Translations under genes and position numbers: made by a program
In this document: positions 48,870 through 62,230 of the stretch, one piece after another
How the letters are laid out: every line of letters begins with the position of its first letter
How positions within the stretch are numbered: position 1 is the stretch's first letter
The notes under the pieces: generated by a model
Told to the model about the DNA's origin: nothing
The model's input: the letters and a program-made list of their open reading frames with translations, nothing else
Database searches by the model: none
Source: Heterodera schachtii
Lineage: Eukaryota; Nematoda; Chromadorea; Rhabditida; Heteroderidae
DNA: 64,000 nt
Reading direction: 5' to 3'
Assembly (NCBI GenBank): GCA_023374025.1
Contig: SIJG01000163.1
Span: 80,785 to 144,784 of the forward strand

Positions 48870-51800
48870 TCAGCAAGAATTGTAAGTTCATGCCATATTC
48901 GTCTCTTGCAACGCATCAAAATCTTGGTAAGGAACCATGGCCAAACTTAAAAATGCTTTTTTTTAAATCGTAAAACTTGTTGGAGTCTGTCTGATCATTC
49001 CCGAAATGCAGCTCTGTGCTGGTGGCTTCATTCATATCCATCCCATCTCAAAATTTTCTGAGAAAATTTTTATTTTGAGGATGGAGAATGGTGGGCTTTT
49101 CAGCAAGTGGAAAAATGTCTAGGATTGTTCAAACGAGAGAGAAATGTGACCTCGAGAGTCGAACTCGCCCATCCGACAAAAAATCCGAGAATTTCTCGAG
49201 AACCAAGGTCGAGAATCTCGAACAGCCCCATGAAAACAATCCCTTTTTTTTAAACGGATCAACATCCAAAAACACTAATTTTGTCACAATTAAAATGAGT
49301 GATCAGAAAGTGGGGGGGGGGGCAGCGGACGGCTGACTGATCACCAGCACAAAACAGTCACTGACTGATCAGCAACAGCAGCATGGAGAGCAGTGACAGT
49401 GGTGACTAATACCAAAAGTGACTAATTGCCATGACAGCTCTTTTTTGTATGATTGAATTGGTGACAGCCGACCGACCGATCGGTGGCGGGGAATTTATGG
49501 AAAAATGGAGGCCATTCTTTTGACGCATCATTTAAGTCACTAATGGCCCCACACGAAACCTTCTATAATAATAATAATAATAACAGCAAAAAAATAAATA
49601 AAATGTCAGCAAAATGCTGTTAAAAAATGATAAAAAATGATTAAGGAATGATAATTTAATGACACCAAAAAATGCTTCGTGGAAAATGAAAATCGAAAAT
49701 TTTTTGTATTTATTTTAGTTTTTTGACAAAAAAAAAAAAGAAATTTCAAATAAATTAAAAAAAAATGATAAAATTACTAAAAATTAAAATAAATCAATTC
49801 TAAATTATAAAAAATATAAATTAGTCAGCAGCAGAAAGAAAAAATTTGGACCAAAAATCGTTAAATAATTTAAAAAATAATAATTTTTTTCTCGGAATTT
49901 GCAAATTTTGCAAAAATAAAAATCTCATGCAAAACTGGAGAATGAATTTTCACATAAATCTGTACAATTTGGATAAATAAATGCAGAATGGAAAGTGTTG
50001 GAGAGCAAAATCAATGCGCAAAATGAAAATGAAAATGAAAATGAAAATGGGTCGTCCGTCGGTCGGCGCCGATGAGAAAAAAAAAAAACTCATTAATTCG
50101 CTGCGCGCAAATGGCCTTGATCAATCAGTAGCAGAAAAAAGAAGAAAATGAAAATTTGGAGGGTTTTGGCGGAGAAAAACAGTCAAATTACCAAAAAAAA
50201 AAATATGAAAATTTTAGATTTGGAGGCACCAAAAATTGAAAAAAAAACACGGAAATTGGGGCTGCCAATAAGGGCTGAACTCGGGGGGGGGGGAATTAAG
50301 CCTAAGCAGGGGCAATGAAAATAAAAAAATTTGGAGAGTTTTGACGAAGAAAAACAGTCAAAACCATGGTAAAACGTTAATTTTTAAATTAGAAGGCACC
50401 GAAAAAATCGGAAAAACTCGGAAATTGGGGCTGCCAAAAGGGCTAAACTCGGGGGGGGGTGACTAATTTATAAGCCTAAGCAGGGTCCAAATAAAATTTT
50501 TTTAAATAGTCAAAGAAAATTAATGTTTTAAAAATTTTTTTTAAATTAATGTGATGAGTTTCGTTGAATTAATTAATACCAAAGTGGAAAACTCAAGGTC
50601 ACGCGTAGGAATGAAGGAAGCCCTTGAAAACACTTGAGGGGGTAATTTTTGAGAAAAAAAATTATTTGAAATTTCTCGCGGATCCAAAGGGTCGGAGGTT
50701 ATTGTTTCGGCGCCAAGTACTAGAATTTTTTTTATTTGCCCACCAAATTTTATGGTATGAATCGAAAGAGCTTAACAACAACTCTATTTGCCTGGAAAAT
50801 TTACAAAAAAATTTCCTTGCGATATAGAAAAAAAAACTGCTAAAATTTTGGGTTAAGTCGAGTTTTTTTCGTACTACATTTTTTTGTCTAACTTTTTTTA
50901 CATGAAAGAAATTTTTTGAAAGTTTTTGCATTTGCTCTATTAGAGCTTGTCAATCTTAAAATGGGAACAAATTTTTATTTAATTAGATAGCAAAATTAAT
51001 TTCAAAATGTTAGCGTTTGGCGCCAATTGACACGCCCTTCAAACACCCATCAAATTTAAGAAATAAATTCACTAAATTAATTAATTCCTCTGAATTTTAA
51101 TTTATTTATTTATAAATATATCTTTTTTAATTAGAAAATAATGCATTTATCACCTTTTATTTACATTTAACAATTTTATCCCGGAGAAACCAGGAGAGGA
51201 TAAAAATATAAGAATATTTCTAAGTGTTCCCCCGGGGGTTCCATCGTAGCTATTTTCGTAGATAATACCGTACTCCCTCCCATTTTTAAATCCGATTTAA
51301 TTAAATGTTTTTGGTTTATTCATTTTGCACCAATATCCGTTAATGGCTTTTTCCATTTATGGCATCAGAAGAACATTAATCCATCCATTATTACATTTTA
51401 TGTGTTTGAAAAACATTTTTGTAAAGCATCGAAGATCGGCGACGGAATTGTTGTAACCATGGGAACAGAACACATAGGGATTTAGTTTAATGATAATAAT
51501 TTTAATTATGAAAATAATTAAAATTTCAAAAAAAAATATTGAAAATATAATGTAAAAAATTAAAAGAGAGAAAATTATTAAAAAATATAATAAGGAAAAT
51601 TAAAAAGGGAAAATTATTAAAAAATAATAAAAAAAATTAAAAAGGGAAAATGGAAAATTTGTTAAGCAATTTAAATTTTAAAAAGACATTGAAAATACAA
51701 TATTAAAATTACCCAAAAAATATATAATAATAAGAAAATGAAAAAATGAAAAAATTTGACAAGCAATTAATTTTTAGAAAAACATTGCAAATACAAAAAA

Positions 51801-53070
51801 TAAAATTGTCGAATTGAAAAAATAAAAATATTTTTAAAATATAAATAAATTTAATTTTAAAAGAATTATTATAAAAATATATATTATTAAAAAAATAAAT
51901 CTAGGTATGTTTAAATGAAAATCACAGTCAAAAGAGTTTTTTATTTTTATAAAAAGGGGATAAATTTTTAAATATCGTTAATAAATAGGGAAATTAAATG
52001 CAAAATAAAATTTAATTTAAAAAAAAAATATGATTTATTAGTGAGCAACGCGTGCGCAATGATAATGAATAATAACACGCCGGAGGGGGAAACCATTAGT
52101 GTTTTGTTATTGTTTGCTTAAAATGAGCGAGAAAAATGGGGGCAGAGAAAGAGAAACAGCGGCATAGAGAGTAGAGAAACAAAATTTTTAAAAAGAATTA
52201 AGCAAAAGACAAACAGACAGTGGCGAGAGAGAGAGAATAGGGTTTGTGCGGCAGACAAATAAACGTTGGTGAGAGAGTATAGGAAAGTATGCGGCAGACA
52301 AGCAGATGGTGACGAGAATATACGGAAAATTATAAAGCAGAGAAGCAGACGGCTGTGAGAGCGAATGGGAAATTATACGGGAGACATGCAGACAGTGGCG
52401 AGAAAGTACGAGAAGAATGGAGAAAAGGACACGTACGCAAAAGAGGAAGAAGCATGAGTTGGCTTTACCAAACTCAAATCAATGATCAAATGAAGCGTGG
52501 AAGAGAAAAATAAATGACGGAAGCGAAGGGCAGAGAATGCACGAGGAAAAGCATGCTTAAAACAGCAGGACAACGAGACGCGTACGCGGCTGGCGCTTAA
52601 GCGGCAGAGACATGGAAAGAGTGTGCAAGTTGGAACCGCAGGGCAAATTTCAATTACGATAATCCAAAAACCGTAATTACGGAGCCCTTTTCAATCACGG
52701 TAATCTCTAATGTGTTCTTTAAGAAAGTCTTGGCCAGAAGGCAAAAAAAAAACTGCTTTTCGAACATTTTTGGCCATTTTTTCGAATCAACGAATTTTTT
52801 GATATTTTTTAAGCTAATAAAGGATGTCCTTGAAAATAAGGACTTCAAACTAAGAGAAGGTGTCGTCCATTTGTGAGGTTGTCCTTTTAAATGGGCACTA
52901 ATCTCAGAGATAAATTTTTCTTTAATATTATGCCCAAGATAGGGATCGGTGGAGCTCGGTTCCCAAGGACAAAAAAGAAAAATTTATGCAACCCAAGGAC
53001 ATTCAAAAAACGGACAAGGACCAATTGCATTGGCCATAAATTCGTGGGAATTAAAAAGTTCACTGGATTG
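48870..53070. other. Intergenic, no gene found
   Basis: It contains a two-copy tandem repeat (50220-50310 and 50390-50480, sharing 'cggaaattggggctgccaa' and a G run). A purine-rich, GC-richer stretch at 52100-52620 has repeated 'gagagagaat' and 'ggcagacaa' words. The open frames here are short and were not accepted. Confidence 0.4.
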
Positions 53071-53074
53071 GGCA

Positions 53075-53210
53075 AATCAGAAAAAATTCAGTATAATTTT
53101 TTGCCACAATTTCCGGCCTTCCCCCCCCCCCTCTTCAAAATTGCATATTTAAGCCCATTTTGCTCCCCACTAATCACTAATTTTTATTAAAAGCAAAAAA
53201 TTTTTCTATA
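53075..53210 (+). promoter_or_regulatory. Extra copy of the secreted-gene promoter region
   Basis: The text 'gcatatttaagcccattttg' with 'ctccccactaatcact' parallels 'gcgtatttaagtcaatttcg' with 'ccctccactgaaatcact' (57143-57178) and 'ggtatttaagtcaattaagc' with 'cctccactggaatcagt' (61841-61880). The last two lie upstream of secreted-protein genes. Here the 103-bp satellite starts about 110 bases further on instead of a gene. The tatttaag core may act as a TATA-like element, but this is inference. Confidence 0.5.
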
Positions 53211-53265
53211 AAAAATAACTTAATAAAAAAATTTTCACTTAACAAACAAATATAATTTAAATCGA

Positions 53266-56200
53266 AGGGGTGAGATTACAACATATATTATACAAACTAC
53301 AGAATTTTTTTTCATCATTTTTATACAAATTAAAAAATATATATTATAATATTATACAAAAGGAATAGAAGGGATGAGATTACAACATATATTATACAAA
53401 CTACAGAATTTTTTTTCATCATTTTTATACAAATTAAAAAAAATATATTATAATATTATACAAAAGGAATAGAAGGGATGAGATTACAACATATATTATA
53501 CAAACTACAGAATTTTTTTTCATCATTTTTATACAAATTAAAAAAATATATTATAATATTATACAAAAGGAATAGAAGGGGTGAGATTACAACATATATT
53601 ATACAAACTACAGAATTTTTTTTCATCATTTTTATACAAATTAAAAAAAATATATTATAATATTATACAAAAGGAATAGAAGGGATGAGATTACAACATA
53701 TATTATACAAACTACAGAATTTTTTTTCATCATTTTTATACAAATTAAAAAAATATATTATAATATTATACAAAAGGAATAGAAGGGGTGAGATTACAAC
53801 ATATATTATACAAACTACAGAATTTTTTTTCATCATTTTTATACAAATTAAAAAAATATATTATAATATTATACAAAAGGAATAGAAGGGGTGAGATTAC
53901 AACATATATTATACAAACTACAGAATTTTTTTTCATCATTTTTATACAAATTAAAAAATATATATTATAATATTATACAAAAGGAATAGAAGGGATGAGA
54001 TTACAACATATATTATACAAACTACAGAATTTTTTTTCATCATTTTTATACAAATTAAAAAAAATATATTATAATATTATACAAAAGGAATAGAAGGGAT
54101 GAGATTACAACATATATTATACAAACTACAGAATTTTTTTTCATCATTTTTATACAAATTAAAAAAAATATATTATAATATTATACAAAAGGAATAGAAG
54201 GGATGAGATTACAACATATATTATACAAACTACAGAATTTTTTTTCATCATTTTTATACAAATTAAAAAAATATATTATAATATTATACAAAAGGAATAG
54301 AAGGGGTGAGATTACAACATATATTATACAAACTACAGAATTTTTTTTCATCATTTTTATACAAATTAAAAAAAATATATTATAATATTATACAAAAGGA
54401 ATAGAAGGGATGAGATTACAACATATATTATACAAACTACAGAATTTTTTTTCATCATTTTTATACAAATTAAAAAAATATATTATAATATTATACAAAA
54501 GGAATAGAAGGGGTGAGATTACAACATATATTATACAAACTACAGAATTTTTTTTCATCATTTTTATACAAATTAAAAAAAATATATTATAATATTATAC
54601 AAAAGGAATAGAAGGGATGAGATTACAACATATATTATACAAACTACAGAATTTTTTTTCATCATTTTTATACAAATTAAAAAAATATATTATAATATTA
54701 TACAAAAGGAATAGAAGGGGTGAGATTACAACATATATTATACAAACTACAGAATTTTTTTTCATCATTTTTATACAAATTAAAAAAATATATTATAATA
54801 TTATACAAAAGGAATAGAAGGGGTGAGATTACAACATATATTATACAAACTACAGAATTTTTTTTCATCATTTTTATACAAATTAAAAAATATATATTAT
54901 AATATTATACAAAAGGAATAGAAGGGATGAGATTACAACATATATTATACAAACTACAGAATTTTTTTTCATCATTTTTATACAAATTAAAAAAATATAT
55001 TATAATATTATACAAAAGGAATAGAAGGGGTGAGATTACAACATATATTATACAAACTACAGAATTTTTTTTCATCATTTTTATACAAATTAAAAAAAAT
55101 ATATTATAATATTATACAAAAGGAATAGAAGGGATGAGATTACAACATATATTATACAAACTAAAGAATTTTTTTTCATCATTTTTATACAAATTAAAAA
55201 AAATATATTATAATATTATACAAAAGGAATAGAAGGGATGAGATTACAACATATATTATACAAACTACAGAATTTTTTTTCATCATTTTTATACAAATTA
55301 AAAAAATATATTATAATATTATACAAAAGGAATAGAAGGGGTGAGATTACAACATATATTATACAAACTACAGAATTTTTTTTCATCATTTTTATACAAA
55401 TTAAAAAAATATATTATAATATTATACAAAAGGAATAGAAGGGGTGAGATTACAACATATATTATACAAACTACAGAATTTTTTTTCATCATTTTTATAC
55501 AAATTAAAAAAAATATATTATAATATTATACAAAAGGAATAGAAGGGATGAGATTACAACATATATTATACAAACTACAGAATTTTTTTTCATCATTTTT
55601 ATACAAATTAAAAAAATATATTATAATATTATACAAAAGGAATAGAAGGGGTGAGATTACAACATATATTATACAAACTACAGAATTTTTTTTCATCATT
55701 TTTATACAAATTAAAAAAATATATTATAATATTATACAAAAGGAATAGAAGGGGTGAGATTACAACATATATTATACAAACTACAGAATTTTTTTTCATC
55801 ATTTTTATACAAATTAAAAAATATATATTATAATATTATACAAAAGGAATAGAAGGAATGATTATACAAACTACAGAATTTTTTTTCATCATTTTTATAC
55901 AAATTAAAAAAAATATATTATAATATTATACAAAAGGAATAGAAGGGATGAGATTACAACATATATTATACAAACTACAGAATTTTTTTTCATCATTTTT
56001 ATACAAATTAAAAAAATATATTATAATATTATACAAAAGGAATAGAAGGGGTGAGATTACAACATATATTATACAAACTACAGAATTTTTTTTCATCATT
56101 TTTATACAAATTAAAAAAAATATATTATAATATTATACAAAAGGAATAGAAGGGATGAGATTACAACATATATTATACAAACTAAAGAATTTTTTTTCAT

Positions 56201-57108
56201 CATTTTTATACAAATTAAAAAAAATATATTATAATATTATACAAAAGGAATAGAAGGGATGAGATTACAACATATATTATACAAACTACAGAATTTTTTT
56301 TCATCATTTTTATACAAATTAAAAAAATATATTATAATATTATACAAAAGGAATAGAAGGGATGAGATTACAACATATATTATACAAACTACAGAATTTT
56401 TTTTCATCATTTTTATACAAATTAAAAAAAATATATTATAATATTATACAAAAGGAATAGAAGGGATGAGATTACAACATATATTATACAAACTACAGAA
56501 TTTTTTTTCATCATTTTTATACAAATTAAAAAAATATATTATAATATTATACAAAAGGAATAGAAGGGGTGAGATTACAACATATATTATACAAACTACA
56601 GAATTTTTTTTCATCATTTTTATACAAATTAAAAAATATATATTATAATATTATACAAAAGGAATAGAAGGGATGAGATTACAACATATATTATACAAAC
56701 TACAGAATTTTTTTTCATCATTTTTATACAAATTAAAAAAAATATATTATAATATTATACAAAAGGAATAGAAGGGATGAGATTACAACATATATTATAC
56801 AAACTACAGAATTTTTTTTCATCATTTTTATACAAATTAAAAAAAATATATTATAATATTATACAAAAGGAATAGAAGGGATGAGATTACAACATATATT
56901 ATACAAACTACAGAATTTTTTTTCATCATTTTTATACTAATTAAAAAATATATTATAATATTATACAAAAGGAATAGAAGGGATGAGATTACAACATATA
57001 TTATACAAACTACAGAATTTTTTTCATCATTTTTATACTAATTAAAAAAATATATTATAATATTATACAAAAGGAATAGAAGGGATGAGATTACAACATA
57101 TATTATAT
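53266..57108. repeat. 103-bp AT-rich tandem satellite, about 37 copies
   Basis: The unit 'gggatgagattacaacatat' ... 'ttatacaaaaggaatagaa' repeats every 103-104 bases with very little divergence. Variation is mainly in the length of the poly-A run before tatattataatattat, the a/g in ggg(a/g)tgag, and one 50-bp deletion near 55855. Short open frames in the units (MRLQHILYKLQNFF...) are by-products. A strongly diverged pair of units lies at 63130-63270. Confidence 0.95.
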
Positions 57109-57142
57109 ATCCGCCCCTCACATTTTATCGAAAAAATTGCGT

Positions 57143-57178
57143 ATTTAAGTCAATTTCGCCCTCCACTGAAATCACTCG
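57143..57178 (+). promoter_or_regulatory. Conserved promoter block of secreted-gene copy 1
   Basis: The 'tatttaagtcaatt' block is shared with 61843. It lies 1.4 kb before the ATG at 58549, but about 1.0 kb of that is a TIR-element insertion (57235-58263). The original spacing was therefore about 380 bases, matching the 387 bases seen before the paralogue at 62231. Confidence 0.5.
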
Positions 57179-57234
57179 ACTTCCAATTTTCTCGTTTTTC
57201 AATGGCATTTCTTTCTTCCTTCACCAACCTCTTC

Positions 57235-58263
57235 AGTCCCTAGTAGAGAAAGGCAAAGCAACATTTTTCTCTTAGCGAACATTGTTTTAAAAAATATCAA
57301 CATTGACGTTGATATTTATTTAATACCAACATACATTATGCCATCAACATAATATCAACGCTATTTAGAAAATTCAGATTATTTTTTAAAATTTAAAGCA
57401 ATTTTTTAAATATGAATTTTGGCGGAAAAATAAAATGGGGAGAGAGATAACAGAAAAATGAGAGGGTGTTAAATTCCGTGGTGAGTCGATCCAAAAAAAA
57501 ACTCAGTGTGGGCGTTCCAAAAAAAAACTCAGTGTGGGCGTTCCAAAAAAAACTCAGTGATTGATTGGTCATTTTCAGGAAGCCGATCGCACCATTTTCG
57601 GGGCACCAAAAGTGCCTAATCCGGAACCCGGACCGAGTTTTTCAAGGGCTATCTCCCAGACATGGTCCGGTTCTTGATCCATTCACTTGGAGCCCGTCAT
57701 GGGTCGGGCACATCTGCCGGAGGACCCTCAGCCTCGCCCCCGACCCTGGCTATGTCCAACCCAAACTAAGCGTGCCGGTACCAGCGGCTTTTTTGTACAG
57801 CTCGATGAGCTCTACAAAACGATATCAATGGCGTCCGGCTGTGTCTACTACAAATGGAGAAAATTGGCGAGAAATTTTTTTGATTTTTTCAATTTTTCGC
57901 ATCACTTCTCGCCAATTTTCTCCATGGAATCTTCGTCTCTTACCAAAAGATTCAGCGAAGAAGGGAAGTGAATTCTCTTATCATTGCACTCTCTATTGAA
58001 ATTATTTTCTCTACCCTCCTTCATCAAAAATGTTTTGTATGACAAGGACTGAAATTCAGCACTCTCTCATTTTTACACTATCTCTCTACATAAAATTATA
58101 AACCGTTCAAATAAATTTTAAAAAATTATCGCAATTTTAAAATTTTACGTTGGTATTTGCGTTGATGGCATAATGTTAGTTGATTTAAATAAATATCAAC
58201 ATTTAAATTGATACCCCGCAAAAAGCAATAAAAAGGTTGATTTGCCATTCTCTAGTCCCTACT
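57235..58263. mobile_element. TIR element family A, copy 2, carrying foreign GC-rich insert
   Basis: The ends match the element at 11330-12017: left 'agagaaaggcaaagcaac' from 57245, right ending 'gttgatttgccattctct' at 58253. The flanks agtccctagt and agtccctact form a 10-base direct repeat with one mismatch. Between about 57478 and 57910 the element departs from its relative. It holds two to three partial copies of the family C end ('aactcagtgtgggcg') followed by about 330 bases of GC-rich DNA with open frames but no recognised protein. The element interrupts the 5' flank of the secreted gene at 58549. Confidence 0.75.
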
Positions 58264-58548
58264 TTACTTATAGGCTATTCACGAAAATCCGATCCAAAAC
58301 TCAGGCCTTGAAAAGGAAAAAAATCACCCGCTAAAGATGACAAATTTTATTTTTTATTTTTACAATGTTTTTCCAAATTTTCACAAGAAATGCAATTAAC
58401 CGGGGTATTATTTTAAGATTATCCGAATTTCTGTACTTTTTTAAATTAACTATTTATTGAAAATACCTAATTTATTAATTTATTTCTTTATATAAGTGCC
58501 AATGAATTTAGCTAAATTTTAAAATTTGCAACTTTTGCTCCAAAAACT

Positions 58549-59203
58549 ATGGCCAAATTCTCCCAAAAAATGCTCCTTTTCTTCCCAAATTTTTTATTTT
58601 TCATTTGTTTCACGGCACTTTTCTTTGGAAGCGTTCAGCCAAATGATAAAGTTGAATTTGTAGAAGGAACTAAATATGAAGTGTATGGAATATTTACTCG
58701 TACAACGACTAATGTATTGGATGCTAAAATTGCCGCGGGCTATAAAATTGTTGGCAAAATTTGTTTATGCCATTTCCTTAAAATTTCCCATCATTTCACA
58801 GGTGTCTTCAACCAACACCGGTGAAAAAGAAAGAAATAATCCCAAATTTTTGTGGACTCTGGTGAAGAAGGATGATGATGATAATGATGATGAGAAGAAA
58901 AAGCAAAATGTTGATCTTATGCAGAAAATTGACACTCTCATCGAGAAGATTGACAATGACAAAAAAGAGCAACACTTGGATAATTTTGTGGGCAAAGTCG
59001 AGACTCTCGGCCATAAATTGGACATTCTCATCGAGAAGATTGACCAAGACAGAAAAGAGCAACAGAAAAGTGTGGACACTCTCGTCGAAAAGATTAACCA
59101 AGACAGAAAAGAGCAACAGAAAACTGTGGACACTCTCGTCAAGGCAATTAGCAGTCTCGTGGAACAATTAGATAAAAAGAGTGGCAAATTAACGCTCTGG
59201 TGA
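58549..59203 (+). CDS. Small secreted coiled-coil protein, family copy 1
   Basis: Exon 1 is 58549-58749 and exon 2 is 58802-59203; a 52-base intron begins gttggc and ends ttcacag. The protein has about 200 residues. It starts with a long hydrophobic leader (MAKFSQKMLLFFPNFLFFIC then FTALFFGSVQPND), then a short conserved domain (KVEFVEGTKYEVYG ... LDAKIAAGYKI), a linker VSSTNTGEKE, an acidic patch (KKDDDDNDDEKKK), and four imperfect heptad-rich repeats of the form DTLIEKIDQDRKEQQK to the end. The repeats predict an extended coiled coil. A paralogue at 62231 supports the start codon and the intron position. The family is not recognised; secretion is inferred from the leader. In a plant-parasitic nematode such a gene would be an effector candidate, but that is speculation. 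Confidence 0.75.
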
Positions 59204-59670
59204 TTGATGATATCTGCTGATATCTGATCACTACTGATCAAATGAATTGGATGTCCCTGTTGTTGATTTTTGGGGTGATGGATTTTTTTCTGTCAAATGT
59301 TTCCATTTTCCAAGGACTGTCCTTTATTTTTCAATTTCATTTTTCAAAGACTATCTGTAGTCTTTTCCGATATTTTATTTGTTTGTTATTTATTTCTGCT
59401 TTTTATCTGGAGTAAAATTTTGGCTTTTTGAAAAGTTTAAATTTTATGGCAAAGTAACAAATGAAAAGGGTGAAGACAAAATGGCAATTAAAAAAGACAA
59501 TGGCTAAATTTAAAATATTTTAATTTATTTTTTAATTGGTACAAAAAAATAATTTGCCTTTTTTGGCACAACATCAGTCAACAGTTTGATCAAATTCATA
59601 AAAATTGTCCCAGTTCGTCGCCTGAGAAAAAGCTTTTTATGAAACTCTCACTTTTGGACTCAGAATGCTT

Positions 59671-60156
59671 GGAAGACTGGTGTACCGACTTTTGCGCCGC
59701 GACATTTGCGCCTCGAAACACTTGCGCCGCCCAGTAAGAATAGACATTTGCGCCGCGACATTTGCGCCGCGACATTTGCGCCGCCCTACAAAATCCAATT
59801 GCACCGTTCTAAGTAATCCAAAAAAAATTTTTTAAACTAAAAATTTGTATATATATAAATGTGGCTTATAATTTTTGTTTTCCTTGGCATCAAATTTGCC
59901 TTTTCTGGTGATGTACGCATCAACAAAAATAAAAAATACATGTCTATCGTTGTGATTAATTTTTTTTGGTTTTCTTTTAATTGCTTTTTTGTTGTTGCAC
60001 AGTATTTTGAGTAAAATTCGTTGAAAATGGTAAAAATATTTTAAAATATATTTTTAAGTGAGCGGCCAAATGTCCATTTTTGCTGGTCGGTGCAAGTGTC
60101 CGTTTTTGCTGTGCGGCGCAAATGTCGCGGCGCAAAAGTCGCAACACGGGAAGACT
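59671..60156. mobile_element. TIR element family D with 8-bp target duplication, inserted 3' of copy 1
   Basis: The element spans 59679-60148. Near the left end is 'cgacttttgcgccgcgacat' followed by ttgcgcc; the right end carries the exact reverse complement ('ggcgcaaatgtcgcggcgca' then aaagtcg). The 8-base word ggaagact flanks both sides (59671-59678, 60149-60156). The paralogous locus at 62909-62935 has the uninterrupted text 'aatgcttggaaaacttgggc', so the empty site is visible. Each end is built of repeated 'gacatttgcgccg' words. There is no transposase. Confidence 0.88.
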
Positions 60157-60426
60157 TGGGCTTTTTGGGTTTTAAACTTCGCCTATTAGAGAAGACTCAT
60201 CTAATGGCACAATCGCTTCTAATTGACACCGATCGCAATCATCTGTCATTTGGCACTGATCAGAAATGGAGAAGCATTCGCAAAAAGTGCCCGGCTGGCA
60301 CCAGACTTTCGGATCGGCTGGCATTTATTTTTCATTTTAATTATTTCATTTATGGAAGTAAATAAATTTTGTTGAAAATTATTTTTCAATTTTTTTTGCG
60401 CGATTTTCCATCGATGTTCACTCTTC

Positions 60427-60552
60427 TACAGAAAAATATGGCAAACTCTCTTTGGAACAAACCAAGACTCTCAACGGCAAATTGGAAATTCCCGTCAAGG
60501 AATTGGCACTCTTTTGAAACAATTAGGAAAGAAAGGTGGTGAATGAAATGCT
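60427..60552 (+). pseudogene. Remnant of secreted coiled-coil gene, family copy 2
   Basis: The sequence encodes scraps of the C-terminal repeat of copy 1: LEQTKTLNGKLEIPVKELA in one frame, then, after a one-base deletion, GTLLKQLGKKGGE and a stop at about 60546-60548. This matches DTLVKAISSLVEQLDKKSG of copy 1. The 3' flank also matches (ctctgctgatgattgggtga against ctctggtgattgatgatatc). The leader and conserved N-terminal domain are missing. Confidence 0.65.
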
Positions 60553-60599
60553 CTGCTGATGATTGGGTGATCTGGTCTGATCACTAATGAATCAATTAA

Positions 60600-61820
60600 A
60601 TTTTCCTGTTCATTTTTTATGGTGAATTTCTGAAATTTTCAACCATTTTTTTTAAAGTGCTGTCCGTTATTTTTTTTTGTCAAAGTTTAAATTTTCACAG
60701 CATTTTTAATATGTATTTATATAAATAAAAGAGTTCAAATTATTATTATTTTTGATGATAATTTATTTTTCTTATTAACTTTAACAAATTTCCGCGAAAA
60801 TTTTTAAGGTTAATTAGTCACCGATTGATTCAGAGAGAAATGTTCGGGTTCATAAATTAATTGATGAGATTTTTATAATTTTATTCCAAATTATTAAAAA
60901 TACCGCTTTTCAACAAATATTAATTAATATGCAGCATTTGCGAGGAGAGCAAATTTTTAACACTGAAACTCGGTCAGGGTTTAATTCTCGAATCCTGATC
61001 CTTGTCTAAAAGCTAAGAATTTTCATTTTGTATATAATTCGCCGCAAATTGTACTCAAATTTTTAAAACTTTCCCGGCGGAGCCGAAACAATAAAAAAAA
61101 ACTCAAAATTTTGAATCTTTTTAATGACTGCAAAAAATATGTACATAAATATGTAAGAAAAATCCCGAAATATGTACAAAAAACTCCAAATATTTACCAA
61201 ATATGTAAATAAAATTTTTTAAAATTACCCGTATAGGTGAAATAGGCAGAAAATGCCATAATAATGACTTAAATAGGCTTAGAACCACCTTTTAGTATTT
61301 TAAAAATTACTTTCTGCTATTTTCAGGGGTACATTTTATAATGATTTTTCACTATAAATTTTTCAAAAATTCTTATTTATTTACATATTTATCGATAAAG
61401 AAAAAATTGCCATCAGAAGGGCGGGGACCACTTACTCTGATGACTGCATACAGTAAATAGTCGCATCAAAAGTTAATAATTGGTTTATACATCGGTGCTA
61501 ATGAAATTTTTGTAACGACAATTGATAACGCAACTTTCTTGTTAATGAGTCATCAGTTAATTAGCAAAAATTAACAATTATGAATCATAATTGATAACGC
61601 GTGAGTCACAGCTTTGAAAGAATGTTGTGTATTTAAACATCAATTTATTTTAATATTTACATTTCTATTATTAAAAAATTTGATTAAATATTTTTATTAT
61701 TAATTTTATTTTTTCGAATGAAGAGAAACGGGTGAAGCGGGGATGAAATTTTCGAATTTCACTAAGGAAATTCGTCATAAATGCGGACTGATCCGTCCCC
61801 GGCCCCGCTTTCCCCTTCCT
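60600..61820. other. Spacer between family copies 2 and 3, no gene found
   Basis: AT-rich. The part 61130-61400 has repeated 'aaatatgtaaat'-like words and 61480-61600 has 'ttgataacgc' twice. No exons were supported. Confidence 0.4.
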
Positions 61821-61840
61821 CTAATTAACTCTGATTGTAT

Positions 61841-61880
61841 GGGTATTTAAGTCAATTAAGCCCTCCACTGGAATCAGTCT
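61841..61880 (+). promoter_or_regulatory. Conserved promoter block of secreted-gene copy 3
   Basis: The 'gtatttaagtcaattaag' then 'ccctccactgg' text is shared with 57143 and 53145. It sits about 387 bases before the ATG at 62231, with similarity to copy 1 continuing through 'ttccttcaccaacctc' and 'aggctattcatgaaatcc'. Confidence 0.5.
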
Positions 61881-62230
61881 GGCCAATTGTTTTTTTCGAT
61901 TTTCCATGGCATTCTTTTTTCCTTCACCAACCTCAACGCCTTACTTTATTTTTAATGCAAAAGAATCCCAACTAAGCACAGGCTATTCATGAAATCCAAT
62001 CTAAAACTCAAGCCTTAAAAAGGAAGAAAAAAACCACACGAAAAAATGACAAAATGATTTATTGTTTTAAAAATAATATTTTTCCAAATATTATTTTATG
62101 ATTCCCCGACTTCATATATCCTCGGCGACTATCTAACCAAATTTCCATTATAATAAAATTAACAATTTAAAATTTTAAGCATCGCAAATCTTATTAGAAT
62201 TACCAAAATTGAATTTTTCGCTCCAAAAGA

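Noticed and set aside
53478..56648. Many identical 60-66 codon frames (MRLQHILYKLQNFF...)
   Set aside because: By-products of the 103-bp satellite units.
6388..57108. CRISPR-like arrays in the 42-, 103- and 129-bp repeats
   Set aside because: Units are contiguous tandem repeats without unique spacers, in a eukaryotic genome.
57565..57999. Plus frame in the GC-rich core of the family A element; short text LDELYK
   Set aside because: The LDELYK resemblance to a fluorescent-protein tail comes from a local palindrome (ttgtacagctcgatgagctc); no longer similarity, so not vector contamination.
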